Part shown: positions 1-5,531 of the stretch, in pieces
How positions within the stretch are numbered: the stretch's first letter is position 1
Layout: each line of letters opens with the position of its first letter
Made by a program: the position numbers and the translations under genes
The notes under the pieces: generated by a model
Databases searched by the model: none
Seen by the model: only the letters and a program-made list of their open reading frames with translations
What the model was told of the DNA's origin: nothing
Source: Planctomycetales bacterium
Lineage (GTDB): Bacteria > Planctomycetota > Planctomycetia > Gemmatales > Gemmataceae
DNA length: 10,658 nucleotides
Direction: 5' to 3'
Assembly: GCA_020054355.1 (NCBI GenBank)
Contig: JAGVLI010000841.1
Coordinates: forward strand, 1-10,658

Positions 1-81
1 GCACCCGGCTGATGGCCGCCCGCTTCCCCTACTACCTGCTCGCCGATAGTCCGGCCGGTCGGAAGAAGCAGCGAGAACTGG

Positions 82-156
82 GCGAGCCTCCCGCGTCAGC
101 GGGGGGAGGCGTGGACTCGCCGCCGGCGACTCCCCCCGCTGACGCGGGAGGCTCGC
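82..156. repeat. Perfect 27-bp inverted repeat inside the methyltransferase reading frame
   Basis: The left arm (82-108) and right arm (130-156) are exact reverse complements over 27 bases, separated by 21 bases. Each arm contains the core GCGAGC-N5-GCGTCAGCG. The 75-bp unit equals 25 codons and encodes PPASAGG on one side and PPADAGG on the other, between the conserved segments RFPYYLLADS and VPHVTLKSIANN. It looks like a palindromic mobile repeat that entered a tolerant linker without breaking the frame. The insertion reading depends on recalled homologues that have a different linker here. Confidence 0.85.
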
Positions 157-401
157 ACCCTCCCGATATCCATCGCGGCTTCGTCTGCCGCACCGTGCCG
201 CACGTCACGCTCAAGAGCATCGCCAACAACCCCGAAATCCAGGAGGGCATGACCCGCGAGCAGATCGACAAGGCGATTGCCAGGCATGCCGAAACCGAGA
301 CGCTCTACGACCAGCCCTACGAGGACAAGAACATCGTGCGGCTGACCGGGCCGTTCACGGTCGAAAGCCTGTCGCCGCATCGGGCGCTGCCGAGTTCTCC
401 G

Positions 402-423
402 GTCGCTGACGCTCCCGGCTCGC
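402..423. repeat. Short GC-rich repeat related to the 82-156 element
   Basis: Read on the minus strand this segment has GCGAGC, six bases, then CGTCAGCG, matching the core of the arms at 82-156. It encodes ADAPGS within a Pro/Ser/Gly-rich linker between FTVESLSPHR and MILDNLRKAGV. It is probably a single-arm copy or relative of the same repeat family in the opposite orientation. Confidence 0.5.
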
Positions 424-572
424 CAAGTGGTTCGCCGGGCAACTTCCTGGTCATGATTCTCGACAACCTTCGCAAGGCGGGCGTCAAGGGCACGGATAAG
501 AAGCAGCGCATCGCCTTCGCCCGCCTCGACGTCTTCCCCGGCGAGTACGTCCACGCCGAGGGCGAGACTGAG

Positions 573-597
573 GCGAGCGGGGTTGCGTCAGCGCCCC
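573..597. repeat. Third GCGAGC/GCGTCAGCG-type repeat in the methyltransferase frame
   Basis: GCGAGC at 573-578 is followed by GGGGTT, then GCGTCAGCG and CCCC ending at 597. The G4 at 579-582 and C4 at 594-597 can pair as the base of a small hairpin. It encodes ASGVASAP, between AEGE and the conserved VGPEFGTL. The shared core links it to the elements at 82-156 and 402-423. Confidence 0.5.
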
Positions 598-891
598 GTG
601 CGGTCCGCGTCTGCGTCGGCCCGGAGTTCGGCACGCTGGCCGACGGCGACATCAAGAAGGCCGCCCTGGAAGCGATCAAGGGCAGCCGTTGCGACCTGCT
701 GCTCGTCTGCGCCTTCGCCTTCGAGCCGAGCGTCCGCGAGCAGACCGCCGAGCTGACCAAGGAAATCAAGCTCGGCAAGCTGGCCATCTTGCCGGTGCGG
801 ATGAACCCCGACCTGGCGATGGGCGACGAACTGCTGAAGAAAACCGGGGCAGGCAACCTGTTCACCGTCTTCGGCGAACCCGACGTAACCG

Positions 892-914
892 TTAGCCCGA
901 CGCGCCAGCGAGGG
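892..914. repeat. Putative second-family short repeat in the methyltransferase frame
   Basis: The segment encodes SPTRQRG between FGEPD and the conserved GVDVFDP. Its core CCCGACGCGCCAGCGAGGG differs from the GCGAGC family. I recall similar strings dispersed in planctomycete genomes, but nothing else in this window repeats it closely, so the repeat call depends on that recollection. Confidence 0.35.
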
Positions 915-1272
915 CAGTTCACCGTCACGATCCGCGGCGTGGACGTGTTCGACCCCCAGCACCGGCTCGGTGCGCACCGGCGGCACGGACGACATCGCCT
1001 GCTGGTTCATCGACACGGACTACGACGGGCAGAGCTTCTTCGTCCGCCATGCCTACTTCCTGTACGGCGGCAAGGACTCGCCGGAAGGCCCCTACGACAA
1101 GCTCAAGAAGGCCCTCCGTGCCGAGATCGACGAAGGCGAGTGGTCGAAGCTGTACAGCGCGACGAGCCAACCCTTCGATCGGCCGAAAAGCGGTAAGATC
1201 GCGGTGAAGGTCATCAACCATTACGGCGACGAGGTGCTGAAGGTGTTTCCCTGCCGTTAGCCCGGCGAACCC

Positions 1273-1300
1273 TTGACGCCCCCCGCGCGCCGCCTATACT
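1273..1300 (+). promoter_or_regulatory. Sigma70-like promoter upstream of nuoA
   Basis: A -35 box TTGACG (1273-1278) and a -10 box TATACT (1295-1300) are separated by 16 bp. They lie 12 bp after the methyltransferase stop codon and about 105 bp before the nuoA ATG. Transcription would start near 1306-1308. This is the best promoter match seen on the nuo strand and probably drives the operon. The match is by eye only. Confidence 0.6.
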
Positions 1301-1325
1301 GACCGTGCCTGGGGCCATGCCGTTC

Positions 1326-1355
1326 CCTCGACGAACTCCGTCGGGGATTCTTTTT
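1326..1355 (+). terminator. Intrinsic-terminator-like hairpin in the nuoA leader
   Basis: CCTCGACG (1326-1333) pairs with CGTCGGGG (1339-1346), eight pairs including one G-U, around the 5-nt loop AACTC. It is followed by ATTCTTTTT ending at 1355. The position, downstream of the likely promoter and upstream of nuoA, suits an attenuator. It could instead simply stop read-through from the methyltransferase gene. Confidence 0.55.
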
Positions 1356-1385
1356 ACCCGACTTCGTGAAAAAAATCACGAAGTC
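1339..1385 (+). promoter_or_regulatory. Possible antiterminator and competing hairpin in the nuoA leader
   Basis: GTCGGG (1340-1345), part of the 3' arm of the terminator hairpin, can pair perfectly with CCCGAC (1357-1362). The first three bases of GACTTCGTGA (1360-1369) overlap that partner, and GACTTCGTGA itself pairs perfectly over 10 bp with TCACGAAGTC (1376-1385) around an A6 loop. Four segments can therefore fold as terminator plus downstream hairpin, or as a middle hairpin that prevents termination. Regulation by such switching is an inference; no ligand-binding aptamer or obvious leader peptide is seen. Confidence 0.4.
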
Positions 1386-1405
1386 TTCCCGGCGAGGTCA
1401 ATCGC

Positions 1406-1804
1406 ATGCAGAGCTTTGACCTGGCAACCTACTATCCGATCTTCATTTTCCTGGTCTTTGTGCTGCTCTTCGCCCTGGCGGCGATGGCGATGGCCCATCT
1501 GGTTGGACCTGCCCGCAAGACGCCGGTCAAGCAGATGCCCTACGAGTCGGGCATGGACCCGGTCGGCGACGCCCGCCAGCACTTCGACGTGAAGTTCTAC
1601 CTGATCGCCATCCTCTTTCTCGTGTTCGACGTGGAACTCCTCTTCCTGTATCCGTGGGCGGCGATGGCCTACCGGGAAGGCAACGAAGCTCTCCTGCCCG
1701 CGGAGCTGCGCGGGCCGGTGTTCGTCGTCGTGCTGGTCTTCCTGGCCACGTTGGCCATCGGCTACGTCTACGCCTGGAGGAAGGGGGTGTTCCAGTGGCG
1801 GTAA
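1406..1804 (+). CDS. nuoA: NADH-quinone oxidoreductase subunit A
   Basis: This 132-residue protein is a small membrane subunit of complex I at the junction between the membrane arm and the peripheral arm, near the quinone site. Three hydrophobic segments are visible at about residues 10-33, 63-83 and 103-123. The loop after the first carries the family motif YESGMDPVGDA (residues 46-56), and the second segment contains FDVELLF with Asp75 and Glu77. The loop has serine where mitochondrial ND3 and many bacteria have the redox-sensitive cysteine (YECG); E. coli NuoA also has serine. The start is supported by GAGGT at 1394-1398, seven bases before the ATG. It is the first gene of the operon, and its last codons overlap the nuoB start by 10 bases, which suggests coupled translation. 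Confidence 0.95.
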   Translation: MQSFDLATYYPIFIFLVFVLLFALAAMAMAHLVGPARKTPVKQMPYESGMDPVGDARQHFDVKFYLIAILFLVFDVELLFLYPWAAMAYREGNEALLPAELRGPVFVVVLVFLATLAIGYVYAWRKGVFQWR

Positions 1805-2382
1805 GTGCGCTCCCGGAAGGCGTCGTCCTGTCGCAACTCGACCACCTGGCCAACTGGGTGCGGGCCAACAGCCTGTGGCCCATGCCCTTCGCCACCGCCT
1901 GCTGTGGCATCGAACTGATGGCCGCCGGCGCATCCCGGCACGATATCGCCCGCTTCGGCGCGGAAGTCATGCGCTTCAGCCCCCGGCAGTGCGACCTGAT
2001 GATCGTCGCCGGCCGGGTGGTCATGAAGATGTTGCCGGTCTTGCAGCGCATCTGGCTGCAGATGCCCGAACCGAAATGGTGCATCTCGATGGGGGCCTGC
2101 GCTTCGTCCGGCGGGGTCTTCGACACCTATGCCGTGGTGCAAGGCGTCGATCGCTTCATCCCCGTGGATATTTACGTGCCCGGCTGTCCGCCCCGGCCGG
2201 AACAGCTGATCCAGTCGGTGATCGACTTGCAGGAAAAGATCAAGCGGACGGGCACGCTGCTGGGCAAGGAGTTCACCCGGCGCACGGCGCACGAGGGGCC
2301 GATGCATGTGCAGGCCCTGCAGACTGACTTGACCGTGGCGCCCGGCAGCTATACGACGGCGACCAGATTGCAGCAGAAATAA
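1795..2382 (+). CDS. nuoB: NADH-quinone oxidoreductase subunit B (N2 cluster)
   Basis: This subunit of 195 residues holds the terminal [4Fe-4S] cluster N2, which hands electrons to the quinone at the NuoB/NuoD interface. The four N2 ligands are visible: adjacent Cys36 and Cys37 in ATACCGIE, Cys102 in GACASSGG and Cys131 in VPGCPPRPE. The chosen start is GTG at 1795, with a strong AGGAAGGGGG ribosome site at 1777-1786; it overlaps the end of nuoA by 10 bases, and the frame upstream of it reads nuoA in the wrong frame. The length is typical for bacterial NuoB, with a short C-terminal tail after the conserved PPRPEQLIQ region. It forms the quinone-proximal arm with NuoC, NuoD and NuoI. Confidence 0.95.
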   Translation: MAVSALPEGVVLSQLDHLANWVRANSLWPMPFATACCGIELMAAGASRHDIARFGAEVMRFSPRQCDLMIVAGRVVMKMLPVLQRIWLQMPEPKWCISMGACASSGGVFDTYAVVQGVDRFIPVDIYVPGCPPRPEQLIQSVIDLQEKIKRTGTLLGKEFTRRTAHEGPMHVQALQTDLTVAPGSYTTATRLQQK

Positions 2383-2387
2383 CGCTT

Positions 2388-2415
2388 CCCCAGTCGGCCC
2401 CTGGGGGCCGGTAGG
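2388..2415 (+). promoter_or_regulatory. Hairpin plus ribosome-site module before nuoC
   Basis: CCCCAG (2388-2393) can pair with CTGGGG (2401-2406); alternatively CGGCCCC (2395-2401) pairs with GGGGCCG (2404-2410). It continues into GGTAGGA, 11 bases before the nuoC ATG. The same arrangement, with very similar sequence GGGGGCCGG(T)AGGAC, occurs before the DUF433 gene at 4719-4749. It may tune initiation of nuoC. Confidence 0.5.
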
Positions 2416-2426
2416 ACTGCCTCCCG

Positions 2427-2930
2427 ATGAGCCACGAAGCAACCTTGACCCGGCTCCGCGACCACCTGGGGGCCGATGCGCTGCGCACCGAGGAATTCAA
2501 GGGCAACGTCCGCGCGGTGGTGCCGCGCGGCAAGCTCTATAGCGCCCTGGAGTTCCTGAAGCAGCAAGGCGGCTTCGACCTGCTGATCGACGTGACGGCG
2601 GTCGATTACCTGCACTATCCGAAGGCGCAGGATCGCTTCGGCGTGATCCATGCCTTGCTGAATTCCAACACCGGCGAACGGCTCTACGTCAAGGTGTATC
2701 TGAACGAACCGGAGCTGTCGGTGCCCTCGGCGTTTCCCTTGTGGAAGGGCGCCGACTGGCTGGAGCGCGAAGTCTACGACATGTTCGGCATCCTCTTCGA
2801 GGGCCATCCGAACATGCGCCGCATCCTGATGCCGGAGGAGTTCACCGCGTTCCCGCTGCGCAAGGACTATCCGATGAAGGGACGCGGCGAACGGCACAAC
2901 TTCCCAGTAATTACGCGGGCGGAGAGTTGA
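2427..2930 (+). CDS. nuoC: NADH-quinone oxidoreductase subunit C
   Basis: NuoC (167 residues) is a 30-kDa-type peripheral-arm subunit of complex I; it carries no cofactor and packs against NuoD and NuoB. The family signature is clear in the C-terminal half: WLEREVYDMFGI (111-122), then GHPNMRRILMP (126-136) and PLRKDYPMKG (143-152). The N-terminal half (about 20-100) is the less conserved alpha/beta part. NuoC and NuoD are separate genes here, unlike the fused NuoCD of E. coli. The start at 2427 follows nuoB by 44 bases and a hairpin that ends in a GGTAGGA ribosome-site candidate. The length is near the low end for the family but no signature element is missing. Confidence 0.95.
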   Translation: MSHEATLTRLRDHLGADALRTEEFKGNVRAVVPRGKLYSALEFLKQQGGFDLLIDVTAVDYLHYPKAQDRFGVIHALLNSNTGERLYVKVYLNEPELSVPSAFPLWKGADWLEREVYDMFGILFEGHPNMRRILMPEEFTAFPLRKDYPMKGRGERHNFPVITRAES

Positions 2931-2937
2931 AACAATA

Positions 2938-2964
2938 CGTTTAGCCGCGACCCGAAGGGGAGCG
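2938..2964 (+). repeat. 27-bp leader repeat before nuoD (copy 1)
   Basis: This 27-base segment matches 6867-6893 before nuoG with one mismatch (A versus C at the 18th base). It contains TTTAGCCGCGACCCG and ends in AGGGGAGCG, which serves as the ribosome site for nuoD. The repeat lies 4 bases before the start codon, and both copies are followed by GATTCATG or ATTCATG at the start. Confidence 0.8.
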
Positions 2965-2968
2965 ATTC

Positions 2969-4189
2969 ATGCCCTTGGAAGCCGCCACCCTGGAACCCCG
3001 CGAGAGCACGGACCAGGCATACCTCTGGACGCTCAACTTCGGCCCCCAGCACCCGGCCACGCATACCACGCTGCGCCTGATCCTCACCCTGGATGGCGAG
3101 AACGTGGTCAAGGCGATACCGGAGATTGGCTTTTTGCACTCCGGCTTCGAGAAACTCGGCGAGGAACTCGACTACAACCAGTACATCACCATCACCGACC
3201 GGATGAACTACATCTCGCCGGTGATGAACGAGATCGGCTGGCACCACGTCGTCGAGAAAATGCTGGGCATCGAACTGACGCCGCGCTGCAAGTACCTCCG
3301 CACGATTCTCGCCGAGTTAGCCCGCATCCAGGACCACTTGCTCTGCGTCGGGGCGGCGGCCCTGGACCTCGGCGCGTTCACCGCGTTCCTCTACGGCTTC
3401 TATCAGCGCGAGAAGATTTACGACATCGTCGAGCGCGCTTCCGGGCAGCGCTTTCATCCGAGTTACACGCGCGTCGGCGGCCTGGCTCACGACGTGGACG
3501 ACCAGTGGATCGCCCTGGTGCGCGACTTCGTCAAGAACTTCCCGAAGGCGCACGCCGACATCACCCGGCTGTTGAACCGCAACCGCATCTTCATCGACCG
3601 CACCAAGGACATCGGCATCCTCTCGAAAGAAATGGCCCTGAGCCTGAGCTGCACCGGCCCCATCGCCCGCGCTTCCGGCGTGGTCCGCGACCTGCGCAAG
3701 GACGAACCGTACCTCGCTTACCCGGACTTCGACTTCAAGGTAGTGTGTTCCCGGGACGGGGATTGCTACGCCCGCTACCTGGTGCGCATGGAGGAGATGT
3801 ACGAAAGCCTGAAGATCGTCCAGCAAGCCATCGAGAACTTGCCCGGCGGCCCGGTGAACATCGACCTGGAAACCAAGCAGGTGACGCCCGACAAGCTGGC
3901 GACCTATCGGAGCATCGAAGGGCTGATCCAGCACTTCGAGATGTTCATGTGGAACCGCCGCTGGGAGACGCCGACCAACGAACTCTACAGCGCGATCGAA
4001 GCGCCCAACGGCGAACTGGGCTTCTACATCGTCGCCGACGGCAGCGGCGTGGCCTACCGCGCCCGCACCCGGCCGCCGTCGCTCATCCACTTCGCGGTGT
4101 TTCCGTACCTGATCGCCGGCCACACCCTGAGCGACGTGGTGGCGGTGCTGGGGAGTCTGAACATCATCGCGGCGGAACTGGACCGTTGA
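2969..4189 (+). CDS. nuoD: NADH-quinone oxidoreductase subunit D (quinone-site 49-kDa-type subunit)
   Basis: This 406-residue protein forms the quinone-binding cavity with NuoB; it is related to the large subunit of NiFe hydrogenases but lacks the metal ligands. The N-terminus carries GPQHPATHTTLRL, with HPATH at residues 28-32, followed by GFLHSGFEKLGEE (54-66) and DRMNYISPVMNE (77-88). By comparison with the family, His32 and Tyr81 correspond to the residues that contact the quinone head group. RDGDCYARYLVR, ENLPGGP and GFYIVADG are typical of the C-terminal half, and the protein ends in LDR, as NuoD normally does. The ATG at 2969 is supported by the AGGGGAGCG of the leader repeat. Confidence 0.96.
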   Translation: MPLEAATLEPRESTDQAYLWTLNFGPQHPATHTTLRLILTLDGENVVKAIPEIGFLHSGFEKLGEELDYNQYITITDRMNYISPVMNEIGWHHVVEKMLGIELTPRCKYLRTILAELARIQDHLLCVGAAALDLGAFTAFLYGFYQREKIYDIVERASGQRFHPSYTRVGGLAHDVDDQWIALVRDFVKNFPKAHADITRLLNRNRIFIDRTKDIGILSKEMALSLSCTGPIARASGVVRDLRKDEPYLAYPDFDFKVVCSRDGDCYARYLVRMEEMYESLKIVQQAIENLPGGPVNIDLETKQVTPDKLATYRSIEGLIQHFEMFMWNRRWETPTNELYSAIEAPNGELGFYIVADGSGVAYRARTRPPSLIHFAVFPYLIAGHTLSDVVAVLGSLNIIAAELDR

Positions 4190-4201
4190 ATTCGCCGCTT
4201 G

Positions 4202-4224
4202 CGGTTTAGCACGGTTTAGCACGG
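4202..4224 (+). repeat. Tandem 10-bp repeat before nuoE
   Basis: CGGTTTAGCA occurs twice in tandem at 4202-4211 and 4212-4221, followed by a partial third CGG. It fills much of the 42-base gap between nuoD and nuoE. No strong ribosome site lies before the nuoE ATG; the GGA ending in this repeat tail (4223-4225) is the only weak candidate. Confidence 0.7.
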
Positions 4225-4231
4225 ATCGACC

Positions 4232-4711
4232 ATGAGCTACCTGAGCGAAGACCTCCGACAAAAAATCCTCGCCTACCTGCCGCGCTATCCGAGCAAGCAG
4301 GCCGTGACGCTGCCCGCGTTGCATCTCGTGCAGGACGAACTGCGCTGCGTGCCGCGCCGAGCCATCGAGGAAATCGCGGACATGCTGGACCTCAGCCCGG
4401 CGGAAGTCCACGACACGATGACCTTCTACGGCTTCTTTCGCGAAGAGGAAAAACCGCTGGGCCGCACGCGCCTCTGGGTCTGTCGCAGCCTGGCGTGCTC
4501 GCTGCGCGGCGGCGAGGAACTGCTGAGCGACGTCTGCCAGAAGCTGAACGTCAAGCCGGGCGGCACGTCGGCGGACGGCAAGATCACCGTCGAGTTCGCG
4601 GAGTGCATCGGCGGCTGCGAAGGCGCGCCCTGCGTGCTTATCAACGACGAGCATCGCATGAACGTGACGCCGGAGAAGGTTGAAGGACTGCTAGCCGAGC
4701 TGCGACAATAG
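4232..4711 (+). CDS. nuoE: NADH-quinone oxidoreductase subunit E (24-kDa-type, [2Fe-2S] N1a)
   Basis: NuoE (159 residues) is a thioredoxin-fold [2Fe-2S] protein of the NADH-oxidising module, carrying cluster N1a next to NuoF. The N-terminal helical part (about 1-70) includes LPALHLVQDE and the family segment VHDTMTFYGFF. The C-terminal part has the ligand pattern Cys84-x4-Cys89 in VCRSLACSL and Cys125-x3-Cys129 in ECIGGCEGAP, exactly as expected. The ATG at 4232 has only a weak ribosome site, so translation may depend on nuoD. Instead of leading directly into nuoF, as is usual, it is followed by a toxin-antitoxin pair. Confidence 0.95.
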   Translation: MSYLSEDLRQKILAYLPRYPSKQAVTLPALHLVQDELRCVPRRAIEEIADMLDLSPAEVHDTMTFYGFFREEEKPLGRTRLWVCRSLACSLRGGEELLSDVCQKLNVKPGGTSADGKITVEFAECIGGCEGAPCVLINDEHRMNVTPEKVEGLLAELRQ

Positions 4712-4718
4712 CAGCAGC

Positions 4719-4749
4719 CCCCCAAGCCGGCCGCTTGGGGGCCGGAGGA
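4719..4749 (+). promoter_or_regulatory. Hairpin plus strong ribosome site before the DUF433 gene
   Basis: CCCCCAAGC (4719-4727) pairs perfectly with GCTTGGGGG (4733-4741) around CGGCC, and is followed by GGAGGA (4744-4749), seven bases before the ATG. There is no U-run, so it is not a typical terminator. It matches the module before nuoC in stem, flank and position. The strong ribosome site should favour antitoxin synthesis. Confidence 0.6.
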
Positions 4750-4756
4750 CCGAACC

Positions 4757-5116
4757 ATGCAGCTGGAAGACTATTTCGAGTTCGAGAAGTTTCAGACTCC
4801 GTTCGGGGAGGCGGAACGCATCCGTATCAAGGGACATCGGATCGGCATTGAAACCGTGGTCAACGACTGGAAGGGCGGATATGTGCCCGAACAGATCGTT
4901 GCCCGGTATCCGACCCTGAATCTCGAAAAGGTCTTTGCAACGCTGACCTACTACTTGCAGAACAAGGACCAGGTGGAAGCCTACATCAAGCAGGTGGCGG
5001 CGATTGATGAGTCCTACTATCTGGAGTATCTCAAAAAAGGGCCAGGTTTCTTGAAGGACCCCGCGATGTGGACTGCTCAGCCCACGACAGGACTTGCCGG
5101 CCAGTCCGCACCTTGA
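4757..5116 (+). CDS. DUF433 domain protein, predicted antitoxin
   Basis: This 119-residue protein carries a DUF433 domain at about residues 20-80, with IRIKGHRIGIETV and, after a Gly-rich turn, PEQIVARYPTLNLEKVFATLTYY. DUF433 proteins have a small helix-turn-helix-like fold and are predicted type II antitoxins, usually encoded next to PIN-like toxins, as here. The C-terminal extension (about 80-119), beginning VAAIDESYYLEYLKK, is likely the part that contacts the toxin; that is an inference. The start is fixed by GGAGGA seven bases upstream. The gene sits between nuoE and nuoF in the same direction, and its base composition appears less GC-rich than that of its neighbours, consistent with separate acquisition. 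It is unlikely to be a complex I subunit. Confidence 0.85.
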   Translation: MQLEDYFEFEKFQTPFGEAERIRIKGHRIGIETVVNDWKGGYVPEQIVARYPTLNLEKVFATLTYYLQNKDQVEAYIKQVAAIDESYYLEYLKKGPGFLKDPAMWTAQPTTGLAGQSAP

Positions 5117-5163
5117 GTGTAGTTTGGTGAGACGGAATGGAATGGTCTGTGAGGTCGCCCGGG

Positions 5164-5520
5164 ATGAAACCGGCTTTCCTGATGGATGAATGTACCGATC
5201 CCGCATTAGTGGCTGGCTTGCTGATTGCCGAAGCCTCGATCGATATTGCGCGCGTGGGCGGCCCCAACGCCCCACCGGGCGGAACGAAGGATCCCGACTT
5301 GATTCGCGCTGCGGCGGCAGTGGGCAGAGTTCTTGTATCGAACGACCGCAGTTCGATGCCGGCTCATCTGGCGAGCCATTTCGCCGCTGGTGGACATACC
5401 GCAGGGGTAATCTTGTTGCGTGGCGGTTATCCGCTCGGCAGATACGTCCAGGAAATCCTGGGCCAGTGGAAGACGACCAGCGCGGATGAGTGGATCGACC
5501 GCACGATCTACCTTCCGTGA
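5164..5520 (+). CDS. DUF5615 PIN-like protein, predicted ribonuclease toxin
   Basis: This product (118 residues from the ATG at 5164) resembles DUF5615 PIN-like toxins, predicted metal-dependent RNases. Candidate acidic residues are Asp8 and Glu9 in FLMDECTDP, Asp43 or Asp45 in TKDPDLI, and Asp61 in VLVSNDRSS. The C-terminus EWIDRTIYLP resembles a subgroup found with DUF433 partners. The start at 5164 has GAGGT eight bases upstream; an in-frame ATG at 5137 would add nine residues (MEWSVRSPG) but has a poorer ribosome site. It follows DUF433 by 47 bases and ends 11 bases before nuoF, so it would be made from the same message as complex I. The classical DxDF ending of the last acidic motif is replaced by NDRSS. 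Toxicity is predicted from family and context only. Confidence 0.8.
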   Translation: MKPAFLMDECTDPALVAGLLIAEASIDIARVGGPNAPPGGTKDPDLIRAAAAVGRVLVSNDRSSMPAHLASHFAAGGHTAGVILLRGGYPLGRYVQEILGQWKTTSADEWIDRTIYLP

Positions 5521-5531
5521 AAGGAACTTGG

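Larger units (their letters stand above)
3..1260 (+). pseudogene. C-terminal part of a site-specific (adenine-type) DNA methyltransferase, frameshifted, 5' end outside window
   Basis: The reading frame is already open at the window edge and runs as one frame to about 957, then continues in another frame from about 955 to the TAG at 1258-1260. Recognisable family segments are RFPYYLLADS near the start, VPHVTLKSIANN, FTVESLSPHR, MILDNLRKAGV, VGPEFGTL, GNLFTVFGEPD, GVDVFDP, then in the second frame DDIACWFIDTDY, SFFVRHAYF and KIAVKVINHYGDEV. These resemble the C-terminal half of long Mod-like (type III style) N6-adenine methyltransferases; the catalytic DPPY-type motif would lie upstream of the window. 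Removing one C from the C5 run at 953-957 joins the frames as DPSTGSVRTGG, so either one base was gained or the run is a sequencing error. Several repeats enlarge the frame in linkers. The family call rests on recalled homologues; whether a working protein is made is unknown. Confidence 0.65.

Noticed and set aside
1305..1592. Possible leader peptide or small gene beginning in the nuoA leader
   Set aside because: The frame does not stop before nuoA and runs well into it, the product is a Trp/Arg/Ser-rich out-of-frame translation, and no regulatory codon run is visible.
3317..4654. Long minus-strand open frame opposite nuoD and nuoE
   Set aside because: It is a high-GC shadow: the plus strand has complete family motifs for NuoD and NuoE, and the minus-strand translation has no recognisable domain.
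4719..4741. Hairpin after nuoE as a transcription terminator
   Set aside because: No U-run follows; it leads directly into a strong ribosome site and a gene start.
5490..5531. Upstream start for nuoF at 5490
   Set aside because: It would overlap the toxin gene by about 30 bases and add 14 residues atypical for the family; the ATG at 5532 has AAGGA at correct spacing.
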